From: Apricaphanius iberus
Lineage: Eukaryota; Chordata; Actinopteri; Cyprinodontiformes; Aphaniidae
Reading direction: 5' to 3'
DNA: 64,000 nucleotides
Assembly (NCBI GenBank): GCA_028564705.1
Contig: JAPXFQ010000774.1
Coordinates: 62,001-126,000, forward strand
Under the pieces are notes generated by a model, which ran no database searches, was not told where the DNA came from, and was given only the letters and a program-made list of their open reading frames with translations. This document shows, in pieces, positions 1-9,790 of the stretch. Made by a program: the position numbers and the translations under genes. Numbering within the stretch: position 1 is the stretch's first letter; the number at the start of each line of letters is the position of its first letter.

Positions 1-109
1 GCCAACAGAGGATGTAGCGGAAGTACTAAAAAACACTCAGTACATCAAAACACATATTTCAGACGGTCACAACATAAGAGAAGGCAGGTGGGCATATGAT
101 GAAAATTAC

Positions 110-350
110 AAACCTATCATCGGGTGTGGCGACCTGTCCTGCCCCATGTAATGGGTCAGGACAACCACAAGCGGGAAGTGGTCCATTAGTTCACCTAACT
201 TGGCCGACAACTTCTTCTTGTACGCTGAAATCAAAAAATGGATTGGTACTGCTGCAACAACTCTGGGACAATTGACTACTCGTGTCTGGGAGAACCCCAA
301 GCTGATAACTACCACCAAGATGGCAGTGTACAGTGCCTGCATTATCATGG
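110..350 (+). mobile_element. LINE reverse transcriptase C-terminal remnant, left part (RTE-like)
   Basis: Plus-strand translation of about 200-350 gives AEIKKWIGTAATTLGQL and RVWENPKLITTTKMAVYSAC. This is the connection region just before the LLYGSETW motif of a very common fish endonuclease/reverse-transcriptase LINE. The reading breaks at about 350, where a SINE is inserted, and resumes at about 577. The upstream RT core is absent, so this is a 5'-truncated dead copy. RTE-like is my best family guess. Confidence 0.6.
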
Positions 351-576
351 TAAATGGTAAATGGACTGAACTTATATAGCGCTTTTCTAGTCTTACTGAC
401 CACTCAAAGCGCTTTACATTGAAGCCACATTCACCCATTCACATTCCCATTCATACACTGACACCCAAGTGATGTGCCTTGCCCAGGGGCACATCAACGT
501 GTGACTGGAGGAAGCTGGAATTGAACCTACGACCCTTGCAAGCCAACTCTACTCTACCACTGAGCCATAGTCCATA
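351..576 (-). mobile_element. tRNA-derived SINE inserted in the LINE remnant
   Basis: Read on the minus strand the element begins at about 576 with a tRNA-like head: an A-box-like GGCTCAGTGGTAGAG, then a B-box-like GGTTCAATTCC about 35 nt later. These are the internal RNA polymerase III promoter boxes. A body with CATTCACCCATTCACA and the tail AGCGCTTTTCTAGTC follows. The same body occurs at 34150-34402 and around 52025-52920. It splits the LINE between the words AVYSAC and the LLYGSETW-like motif. An imperfect tetranucleotide-like run (GTAAATGGTAAATGG) marks its tail end. Confidence 0.65.
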
Positions 577-1050
577 GTCCTCCTATTTAGAAGTGAAACC
601 TGGACAAACTCTAACACAGAGGTCCTTTAGTGTGCAGGTCTCCCCACCATGCACACACTACTCAGGCAATGCAGACTGTGCTACATTAGCCTTGTGCGCC
701 ATATGGATCATATCTCCAAGGAAATATTCTACACAGTACTCACTACTGGCAACAGACCCAATAGAATGCCCACAGCTGCGTTATAAAGATTTATCCAAGT
801 CTGACATGAAAGCTCTGAACATCAACACAGCAAGATGGGAAGGTGTTGGAGCCGATTGTATTAGCTGGTGCTGTCTGATCCACAAACAGCTGAGGAACAG
901 ATGAAGAAGCTGGCGGAAGAAAAAAGAGCCAAGCAGAAAGAAAACAAGCACAGAGATCACCCTGCAACCAACAACACCTGCTCCTTGTGTGGCAGGGACT
1001 GCCATTCCCACATTGGACTCACCAGTCACAGATTGTACAATGTACAAGCC
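577..1050 (+). mobile_element. LINE reverse transcriptase C-terminal remnant, right part with zinc finger
   Basis: Continues the LINE of 110-350. The readable words are KDLSKSDMKALNINTARWE (about 786-843), then EEQMKKLAEEKRAKQKENK, then the terminal zinc-finger-like CSLCGRDCHSHIGLTSHR (about 979-1030). The Cys-Cys-His-His order matches the C-terminus of this LINE family. Frames shift between blocks and stops occur, so it is a non-functional relic. Confidence 0.6.
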
Positions 1051-1349
1051 ACAACATCACGTTCCTTAGGCACAATTTACATAGTCAGCCATGACTGTAG
1101 GAGGCCTACTATGACAACTTTTTAAGTGGGAAACTTTGCAAAATTGGTGGCTGCCAAGTTCTCTTTGACCCATGATAGATAGAAACCCAAATCAAAAGAA
1201 TATTTAGGACAGTATGGAAAACTTAAAAAAAAGAAACTAGGGATTTCTACATTTACTTTGAAATTTATTTTACTGCAGACAATATGAACATGAAATATTT
1301 CATGTTTTGTCTAGTCAACTTAATTTTATTTGTAAATCTACATCCTTTG
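1051..1349. other. AT-rich intergenic/intronic filler, nothing recognised
   Basis: I see no coding signal, tRNA or clear terminal repeat here. The sequence is A+T-rich and lies between a LINE relic and a Tc1/mariner relic. It is upstream of the first visible LAR exon and so is probably also intronic. Confidence 0.5.
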
Positions 1350-2570
1350 CTGTTATTCAGACCGGCAACACATTCCAAAAATAGGTTGAAACAAAAGCAA
1401 TTTAGGGCAAAGAATTAAGGAAAATTTATTTAATGATAATGTGAAACAAAAGTGATATCAACAGGTGATTGTAATTATGATTTGGTACAAATGGAGCATC
1501 CAAGAAAAGTCTAATCCTTTAGGAGCAAAGATGGGCTGAGTATCGCCAGTTTTTCCATCAGATATGTGAGAAAATTATTGAAATGTTTAAAAACCAATGG
1601 CCCTCGAAGAAAGATAGGAAGAGCTTTGGATATTTCACCTTCAACAGCACATAAAATAATTAAAAGACTCAAGAAATCCGGACGAATTTCAGTGGGACAA
1701 GGGCGCAAGTTAAGGTGAATAACCTTGGTCTCCGTTCCCTCAGTCGCTACTGCATCAAGAATCATTATTCATCTATAAGCGATATCACCACATGGACTGA
1801 GGACTACTTCGGCAAACCATTGCAAAGTAGCACAATATGTAGTTACATCCACAAATATCAGTTAAAACTGTACTATGTCATAAGATTGCCTTATGTTAAA
1901 AGTGTCCAGAAGCACTGTGGACTTCTCTGGGCTGAGAGGCATCTATCTGGGCTGGATTAGCACACAGTGGAAACATGGACTGTGGTCAGATGAATCAGGA
2001 TTGCAGGGATATATTGAGAGAAATTGACGCTGTGTGTTCTGGACCAAATAAGAATAGGATCATCTACACTGTGAGCAGCAACAAGTCCAAAACCCAGGGT
2101 CTGCCATGGTATTGGGGTTGTGTCAGACCCCTTAGCAAAGGTAAGTTGACCTTCTGTGATTGAACCATTAATGCTGAAAAGTACCCAGAGACATTTGAAG
2201 ACAATATGCTGCCTTTTCCAGGTACACCAATGTATATTTCATCAAGACAATACAAACCAGATTCTTTACACATTACACATTAAGCCCTGGTACGGCTACT
2301 TGACTGGACAACCTGCAGTCCCCACTCGTCTCCAATAGAGAATGCATGGAACATTTTAAAGTGCAAAATGTGACAACAAAGACCCCATACTGTGGCCAAC
2401 TTAAGACTTGTTAGCAAGAAGAATGGCACAAAATGACACCTGAAACGATTTATCACATGGTGTCTTCGGTCCCTAAACATTTTTAAGTGTTGGAAACGAA
2501 ATAGAAACATTACAAAGTGATCAATGCTTTACTGCTCCAGCTTTTTTTGAAATGTGTTGTAAGAAACAAA
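1350..2570 (+). mobile_element. Degenerate Tc1/mariner transposon
   Basis: The left end contains GCAACACATTCCAAAAA (about 1366-1382). Its inverted counterpart near the right end reads, on the minus strand, CAACACATTTCAAAAAAAGC (about 2535-2555); these look like terminal inverted repeats. Between them the plus strand reads KCLKTNGPRRKIGRALDISP and KSGRISVGQGRKLR, the helix-turn-helix DNA-binding region of a Tc1-like transposase. Later blocks of the transposase (around 1780-2340) are recognisable but carry frameshifts and stops. The element is dead. Confidence 0.7.
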
Positions 2571-2648
2571 ATTGGAATACGTGTTTATTTTGAAAAAAAA
2601 ATAGCAATAAAATTCACAAGGAACACATTGATTTTCAATGTAATACAT

Positions 2649-2651
<3 letters not shown>

Positions 2652-2688
<37 letters not shown>
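2652..2688 (+). repeat. (GA)n microsatellite
   Basis: About 18 uninterrupted GA units, 80 bases upstream of the first visible LAR exon acceptor. A purine-rich run this close to a 3' splice site lies on the far side of the likely branch region. Any effect on splicing is only a possibility. Confidence 0.95.
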
Positions 2689-2694
<6 letters not shown>

Positions 2695-2766
2695 ATGTGA
2701 TGTGTGAAATGTAACCAGTTATAATATTAAGTAAGTAAAAATAAAATTATCATTATCTTTCCTCAG

Positions 2767-2864
2767 TGTTTTTAAAAAACTTTGGTGTGAAGGCTGTGAT
2801 GACAACTTCGGTTCTGCTGACCTGGGAGGTGCCAGACACACACAAACCTCAGATTCAACTCAAG
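2767..2864 (+). CDS. ptprf: LAR-family RPTP exon: start of last FNIII domain
   Basis: The exon follows a TTTCCTCAG acceptor and ends at CAAG|GTAAAT. It opens with the last two bases of a split codon and then encodes 32 residues beginning FLKNFGVKAVMTTSVLLTWE and ending QIQLK. This is the A and B strands of the membrane-proximal fibronectin III domain, with the core Trp of strand B in LLTWEVPD. The last codon is complete, so the next exon enters in phase 0, as exon 8249-8502 does. Compared with the mammalian LAR sequence I remember, the SVLL-WEVPD words are conserved. The domain mediates extracellular structure and has no catalytic residues. Confidence 0.88.
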
Positions 2865-3159
2865 GTAAATTTGGCTAAAATATACATGGTTACATTACAC
2901 GTCACACCACTGACCAGTGAAATGTCTCAGAATCTACTCCACAGTGATAGCAAAAACTAAAGAGACTGTGGCCAGGTTTACAAGTGGATAAATTTGAGAC
3001 TTTTTAAGATGACAACATTTGACACTCCTGTTCTTTCATGGTATTAGAAATGTAACGCAATAGTTAAATCAATTTACTTCTAAAAGAAAAACAAAACAGT
3101 TTCTTTTTGTGATGTGATGTTTGGCTAGTAAAAAATACAAACTTTTCTAATTCTTTGGC

Positions 3160-4053
3160 CATCTTATTATTCCTGCAGGGTATCTGATCATTGGCAGGGC
3201 GTAACTGTTTATTGCTTTGGACTTGTTCTTTCCATTGAGCAGGCTTCTTAGGACTTGTCTCACTCTGAGGTATTTGGCTGTTGCTGCTTCCCTTGTTGCC
3301 TGTTCAAGGTTGCCATTTGCCTGTGATATTCCCAGGTACTTGTAACTGTCCTCAATGTCTGCTATTGCTCCCTCTAGGAGTGAGAGCCCTTCACTGTGGA
3401 CTACCTTGCCTCACTTTGTGACCATCCTACTGCATTTGTCAAGCCTGAATGACATCCTGATGTCATTGATGTTGATCCTAGTGGTGTAGATCAGGTTATC
3501 AATGTCCCATTTGCTCTTACCATACAGCTTAAGTTCATCCATGTAGAGGAGGTGGCTGATCGTAGCCCCATTCTTTAGGCGGTCTCCATAGCAAGTCTTG
3601 TTGATTATTTGGCTTAGGGGGTTCAGACCTGTGCAGAATAGCAGTGGGGACAGAGCATCACCTTGGTATATGCCATACTTGTGCAAGTGGCTTGCCATTC
3701 GCCTCAATGGTTATTTGTAGGCTTTGTTGTAATAAATGCAGGCAAGTGTACAGGTTGGTCTTAAGAGATTTGTTGTCTTGGACAACTGTTCTTTCAACCA
3801 GGAGCTGGTGTTTAGCACCTCTGGTATTTATACCAACGCCCTTCTGTGCTTTTCTCATGTATTGATCCATGTGCCTGCTTATCTTAGCCGTGATGATGCC
3901 TGACATTAGTGTTGGGGAATTTACCAAAAATGTTGCTATTTGGCTATTAATAGTGAAAGCACTGCTTATGGCTGTCAATAAGATAAATAATTTCTGAAAA
4001 AGTATTAATATTTTCGGGGCACCACCTTTATCAGGAACTATTTTAATAGTCAA
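3160..4053 (-). mobile_element. LINE reverse transcriptase fragment (minus strand, frameshifted)
   Basis: The minus strand gives MSGIITAKISRHMDQYMRKA near 3910-3840, then a second frame with YQGDALSPLLFCTGLNPLSQ near 3670-3610. This is the QGDxLSPLLF palm motif of a non-LTR reverse transcriptase. It continues to SHLLYMDELKLYGKSKWDID, where the catalytic Y-M-D-D box reads YMDE, so the second metal-binding Asp is lost. The two frames overlap at 3658-3707, indicating a frameshift. The style recalls R2/NeSL-type elements, but I cannot confirm the clade. Confidence 0.65.
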
Positions 4054-7000
4054 ATGTCTGTCAGTCTCATAATCTGAAGGAATTCATTCTTTACAGCCTA
4101 TTGACTATAAACCTTTCCGTGTGTGTGTGTTAAACAAGAAACGACAACAGTTACTTCCTAAAATACAAAATTTATTCACAAAAGGAAAAATAAAGACATT
4201 TTTATCACCAGGCTAGAAAAAGAAGAAAAAAATAATTAAAATAAATGAATACTTAAAAGAACACAAAAAATGAATATGTAATAAGTTGAGAAACCATTAT
4301 GATTCTGGAGGAATCTGGGTCCTTTAAGAGCCAAGGCTTGATCTGCAGACGCTGGAGTGAAAGATGAATTAGTTTTACTAGTTGTAATTAGTTTAACTAA
4401 TTTAGCACCATTAATTTATGTATAAACCAATAAGACAATGTCAGGAAAATCAACATTCTCTCGTTAATCTGGCTAGCAGCGCTGGTAAGCTCCTGGCTCG
4501 TATGGAGAGGTCTTTGGGTTCCTTTGGAGCAAGTTTCTGCCAGAAACTTGGGCCTCTCTCCACCAGCGAAGGAAGATGGTTGGAGATTATCTTCTGTTGC
4601 TCCCTAGGCCGGCAGCAGCGTGCAGTTATGTGCTGCCTCCTTTTCCCGTTTTCTCTTCCAGTATCTTTCAGTTTCCAGCCTTGGTGGGTCTACTCTGCTT
4701 CTATTGCCCTGCCACTGAGCGTACAACTTTGCTGGTTGTGTAGCAAAACATCTGTTTATTAGAGAGAGAGATTAAAATTAAACTTTACTTGCAGAAACTT
4801 TTCCATCAAAATATTCTCACATAGCATAAAAATGTATGCCATAAAACATAAGAAACATACAGATTAAACCACAACATTAATAAATTGGTCGTCGGTCAAA
4901 GTCAAGACAATCTGGTTTGCAAAATGAAATGTAGACTCCCCTACTGTCTGACAAAAGTGATACAAGTTAATCAGGGTTTAAAATGTTACCTTAGTTGGGT
5001 GACTGGATGTTGCATAAGTTGCAACATGTTGCATCTTCACCTTTTACCTACGAGTCCCAGTTACTAACTCAGGGTTTCTCTTCCTTTGATGTGTTCACCG
5101 ACACTATAGAAGTGGGCAACCAGTTAAGGTGAAAACATGTGTTTCCATAAAACCATAAAGCCGAAAACAGGAGGCTTTAACAGCGGAAGCTGTCATTCGA
5201 GTTCCAACTCTCCATCAAAAGACTCCATGGCCATAACATCTGCTTTCAGAAGGCCAGTCTACACTACAGAGTGGCATGCATTGCTTGCGATAGTGCAACA
5301 GAGTTATGCTTCCATATGGAAACTCTATCTTGTACCGAAAAATCCGAATAGGGAGCCTAAGTTATGTCTATGAGTCCCCTACAGTTAAAAGTATGAATGA
5401 GATTCAATGAAGCAATAGAATAAAATGAAGTTATTTTCTGATCCTGTCTGAAATCTGCCATGGATTTACATTTTGAATGAAGGTATAGCATTTATTTTGA
5501 CAAACAGAAAAAGTTACTTTAGGTTTTGTGTGAAAACACAGAGTAGACTACAACTGAAGTTGAAGACAAATGGCCATGGGTTTAGCAAGCTTCTCATCCT
5601 TCCACCATAAATCTGGCCATGTGGTAAATGGTAGCTTTGCTGGGGGAGAGTAGTCGATGGAGTGAGAGCCAGCATGCAGGACAAACTCTTCATCCTCTTA
5701 CTATTTCAAGTGGTACATAGTGCCAGCTAGCGTTAGCTCAATGACATCATACCTGTCACTTCTGATTTAATTACAATTTTTATATGCAAAGAAATATCAA
5801 AACCCACAACAAACACACCTGAAATGCATATCACTAATTATCATTTAAATTAAAGTACATCACATGTGTGATTCAGGGCCAAAAACAAAGCAGACCAGAA
5901 AATAACTTTTATTGCTCTATTGACTTTCATTCATTTTTATTTTTTTTTGACCAGGGGACCCATGGGTCCACAGGAAGGGGAGGAGAATTAGGCTCTTTTT
6001 GACTCTATTGATAGTATTGCCAATTTAGTGACCGTTTCACTATTTCTCACTACTTTTCAAATCCAATTAACTTTTATTCCAAAAAGCAACTAGCAACAAA
6101 TCTACCCACATTTCTGACTAACGTTAGCTACTTTTAGTGAACTTTGTCTCAGATATTCCCTGCAGATTAGAGACCCAACTGGCTGTACTTTTGATCCGTC
6201 CTTCAGTAATGAAGAACGGATCATGTGCATGCAGCATGATCACAAATCATACACCTTTCCCAGTTTTTATGTATGCGTAGGCAGAACCATTATCCGTCAA
6301 CGCAAAGGCTGTCCATCACTCACGCAAGCACAAATGGAGTAGAGACCCATTTTTTTATTATCTGTCGAATGCAACGGAGAGCGCACATCTGTGATTGGTC
6401 AACCCAACATCAGCCCCAGATAATTATACTAGAAAAGTGCTCTGTAGTCGATGTAATTAGTAATTCAATACAGCTTTTGGGCACTAGATGCTTTCTATTG
6501 CAAGGCTATTTTATCTAATATGGTCTTTTGATGATTTTGAACACTGGGAGGTGTAGAGGACAACAAAACAGACCGTTTGTGTTTGTTTCTATGAATTTTT
6601 GGAGTTTTCTATGAGTTGTACTTCTAGTAAAAAGCTTTCCAGCCATATCAAAACTCTCTGTCAGTCATTGCTCCTTGACTGGATTATCATTTACAAGCTG
6701 AAGTAAATAAACTATCGTCAACCAGAGACGTGACTGCAGTGGTAAGCAGACCTGCCAGAGAAGGTCAGCACCCCTTGCTGTCGTGGTGAGGAATGCCTTG
6801 CAACATTGACACATAGAAGTAGAAAAGGAGAAGTAGAAAAGGAAAACATCTCCGTCAATACATATGCATGTGGGTGTAAACTTGCTGATTGAGAATAATA
6901 AACTAGGCATTATTCTGCATCGCACACCTGTGGTGCTTTGGAAATATATGGTGAGTTCAAGGACATTTAAAACGTATAACAAAAAACACTGAAAATAATA

Positions 7001-7289
7001 ACTTAAGCCACAAACTTGTGTTTAATGGCGATTGCCAAGCAATGTTTGGCGCATACTGAATAAGCCCTACTTATTTTTACATAGTACTAACAAACAAAAG
7101 CTATAATCTCTTGGTTAACTTTGTCTTCTTTAAACTTATCAGCAATTTTTTTATACTAGAAATTTTGTTTAAAGGTTCTTGGATGTCCAGTTGTTATTTG
7201 AAATCTTGAAGCTGCTGCTGGCAGAAGCAACCAGAGCCAAGCAAACAATGCTGAGGAAGTAATTCCAAAAAGAGGACTCACATCTGTAG
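4054..7289. other. Intron sequence with no recognised gene or named element
   Basis: About 3.2 kb of A+T-rich sequence inside the LAR-family intron. Short open frames occur on both strands (for example 4418-4762 plus and 6665-6982 minus), but none has a recognisable domain or a good start context. Several blocks look like decayed interspersed repeats (for example 4460-4640), yet I see no terminal repeats or second copy in the window. Confidence 0.45.
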
Positions 7290-7610
7290 TTTATCAGCTT
7301 TAAAAGGTCAGACGAGAACCAAACAGCATATCCTTTACAAGCGCTATTGCGAGTAACCAGTAGGGGGGAGTGTTGAGTACTATTTGACCGTCTGTATGTA
7401 CACAGGGTTATCGGCGGCAAAACCAGCAGGAAAGAAATCAAAAATAGCGTTAAATATGTTTTACATACCATCTACGATGCTTCTGCCGTCTTTTTTTCTG
7501 TTCTTATCTGAGTATTAACCAGCTAATAATCTCCTATGGTCGCCATGTTTATTTTACTTATCTGGCACTAATCCGGTCTGAGTCTGTACTCTGCCCCTAG
7601 CGGGATTCTT
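7290..7610 (-). repeat. Unclassified interspersed repeat, copy A (inverted mate of 36106-36560)
   Basis: The reverse complement of about 7330-7600 aligns by eye with 36150-36410. Shared words include CAGACCGGAT (copy A reads CAGACCGGATTAG, copy B CAGACCGGATAGAG), AACATGGCGA, and a C-run followed by CTACTGGTTACT. Copy B is cleanly inserted into an old LINE, so this is a mobile family. I see no ORF and no obvious terminal repeats. It is probably a non-autonomous DNA transposon. Confidence 0.5.
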
Positions 7611-7992
7611 CAGTACTACAAGTAAAGCCAGTACAGTTCTCAGAGAGCTGGACAGGGCCGTAGAAGGTCGAGCAGGTTCACCCTGAGCATCTATGATGGT
7701 CTGGGGAGGCATATCCATGGAGGGACGCACAGACCTCTACTGCCTAGGAAATGGTGCCCCAACTGTCATAAGGTATCGAGATGATATCCTTGAACCCATT
7801 GTCAGACCCTACGCTGGTGCAGTAGGTCCTGGTTTCCTCCTAATTCACTACAATGCCCAGCCTCATGTGGCAAGAGTATGCAGGCAGTACCTGGAGGATG
7901 AAGGAATTGAAACAATTGAATGGCCTTCACGATCCCCTGACCTGCCCTGTTGCCAGTATCTTGCTAAATATTTTGCGGTCGCAGTTCAATAA
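7611..7992 (+). mobile_element. Tc1-like transposase C-terminal fragment
   Basis: An open frame at 7693-7992 reads MVWGGISMEGRTDLYCLGNG, a Tc1 transposase core word, then VARVCRQYLEDEGIETIEWP and SRSPDLP, the conserved region around the second and third acidic residues of the DDE/D site. The usual Asp-Asn-Ala-x-Pro-His word is here HYNAQPH, so a catalytic Asp is replaced by Tyr. The N-terminal DNA-binding part and clear terminal repeats are missing. The fragment is inactive. Confidence 0.75.
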
Positions 7993-8248
7993 TGTTATTG
8001 GTCTCCAGTTTCTTGTGGGACATTATGTTTCGGTCCATTAGGCGCCACCCGGTTGCTCCTCTGACTGTACAGCTCAGGATGGTTGAGAGAGCATACGTCT
8101 ACATAAATAATATGACTACCAATTTTTAGAATAATCACTGTCATCACTAAAGATAGTTTATATGCCTACCATTTCTTCAAAGTACAACTTTCATACATTT
8201 TGGATCTGCAAATTATTATAATTATGAAATTAATAATGCTCCTTCCAG

Positions 8249-8502
8249 ATTCTGTACAACCACCATAATGTGGAGGTTCCAGGTAATCTGAAGAGGAAAC
8301 TTATTACACAGCTACAGCCCGATACAGAATATTCCTTCGTGCTGATGAGCCATGGGAATGGTTCTGGTGGCCTCAAGCAACAGGTTTCCATTCGAACAGC
8401 TCCAGACCTGCTGTTAGGGAAGCCAACTCAGTATCGGCCCAGTTTGGATGAAGACAGAGTGACCATTATTCTGCCTGAGGTCCCGACTGAAGCCCATATA
8501 AG
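8249..8502 (+). CDS. ptprf: LAR-family RPTP exon: rest of last FNIII domain and linker
   Basis: The acceptor is CTCCTTCCAG and the donor ATAAG|GTATGT. The exon starts in phase 0 with ILYNHHNVEVPG and encodes 84 codons plus two bases (AG of an Arg codon finished by exon 22241). It contains the FNIII E-F signature LQPDTEYSFVL, the G-strand words VSIRTAPDLL typical of LAR, and the start of the linker towards the membrane. An N-glycosylation sequon (N-G-S, in SHGNGSGG) sits in the F-G loop. Length and order fit the family without frameshift. Confidence 0.92.
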
Positions 8503-8599
8503 GTATGTGGTTTGTGTCTAAAACAGGCTGGGGAGAATAATACAGATTTAAACATACAGAGAAAGTAAGCAAATGCATATTTTTTATTTTACTTTAGTT

Positions 8600-8812
8600 C
8601 AGGGGTGCCCAAAGTCAGTTCTCATTAGTCAGTGTCCAGCATGATTTAGTTATTTCCCTGGTTCAGCAAAGCTGAATCAAATGATGACTCATTAGTATAC
8701 CTCTGTAGAAACTGAGGACGTAGATGGACTATTGATTCAGTTGTGTTGGAGAAGAGACTCATCTACATCTCTCAGGACACTGGCCCTTGAGGACTGGATT
8801 TGGACACCCCTA
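8600..8812. mobile_element. hAT-type MITE with perfect 8-bp target duplication
   Basis: The 213-bp element starts CAGGGGTGCCCAAA, and the reverse complement of its right end reads TAGGGGTGTCCAAA. These are near-matching terminal inverted repeats. It is flanked on both sides by the same 8 bases, CTTTAGTT (8592-8599 and 8813-8820), the duplication length of hAT transposases. There is no ORF, so it was moved in trans. Confidence 0.88.
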
Positions 8813-8820
8813 CTTTAGTT

Positions 8821-9750
8821 GTAGTGTTATTTTGGCTTCGTACCACAGATGCACGACTATCTTTGCTTTTAAGTTACTATCATTTAGCTTCCTACGTTCA
8901 TAAATCCAGCAGAGTTTAAGAAGGTCAGTTATAAAATTCTCATAACAGGAAAATTGAGCAGTAGCATTAGATCAAACTTACCTATTGATATACAGTACAA
9001 GCCTTTTCTTTCAGCCATTCTTACTTACCCCTTTATCTAAATTATTTTGGTTCCATTTTGCTAATGGAGTCATAACCTATAATTTTTACTTTTCCAAGTG
9101 AAAACATGTATATTATGGTTTCTTAATGATTTTACACTGACCAGGAAGCCAATTTTTAAAAATAGAGCATTTGTTTACCCTTAGCTTCCTCAAAAAGCCC
9201 ATGTGCATCCCCAAATGCATATGCACTCATACTGTACACAAGATCTCAGTTTCTCTCCTGTCTTGACTCCAAACCGGAACGATATATCATATGGTGTTTC
9301 TCTACTGGTATGACTCAGGTTGGCACCTTTTATTCTCCACTGGCAGAAGTCGTTTTAAGCCGCTACTATTTTTGTACCACCTTCGCTGTGGTTCCAGACG
9401 TGCTGAACTGGTACTGATCCGACGGCGAACCTTTGTACGGCGAGTGGATATTTAGTGTTTGCTGAAGAACAATAACATTAAAAACCAGTGCCATGATCCA
9501 ATCAGAGGTGCAGCATTTCTGAGTTTGTTGGCTGAAGAGAAGATTCAGTGTGAGTTCGATGGAGCTACTTGCTGTGAGAGGGTGGACAAGGTGGACTCGG
9601 AGCTCACCACGGTTTGGAGCTGATGGCTCTCACCACCAGAGAAACGGAGAACACTGAAGTCCTGAAATAGTAGTCTTGTACCCTCGATGAGAAGCAAATC
9701 TCATGCCACTTCTATATATTTTTAACAATATTAACCAATTCAGTTGCTTA
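8821..9750. other. Intron sequence, mostly unassigned
   Basis: I see no gene. The stretch around 9174-9235 (word CTTCCTCAAAAAGCCCATGT) has a diverged second copy at 36810-36870 in the same orientation, so part of it is an interspersed repeat. The block 9270-9700 is richer in G+C and looks like a decayed transposon without visible ends. Confidence 0.4.
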
Positions 9751-9790
9751 TCAATTCAATTCATTTTTATTTTTATAGCGGCAATTCACA
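9751..9790 (-). mobile_element. Very short LINE 3' tail inserted at the end of another LINE tail
   Basis: On the minus strand this reads GAATTGCCGCTATAAAAATA followed by a GAATTGAATTG tail. That is the same terminal sequence as the ends of the L2-like LINEs at 27590, 33275 and 40796. It directly abuts the tail of the longer copy that starts at about 9789. It looks like a severely 5'-truncated insertion, or a terminal duplication of the neighbouring element. Confidence 0.5.

Noticed and set aside
593..904. 103-codon plus-strand ORF
   Set aside because: It overlaps a frameshifted LINE tail; only part of it is in the LINE frame, so it is a chance fusion of frames.
4418..4762. 114-codon ORF as a small gene
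   Set aside because: No recognisable domain and no splice sites of quality around it; composition resembles a decayed repeat.
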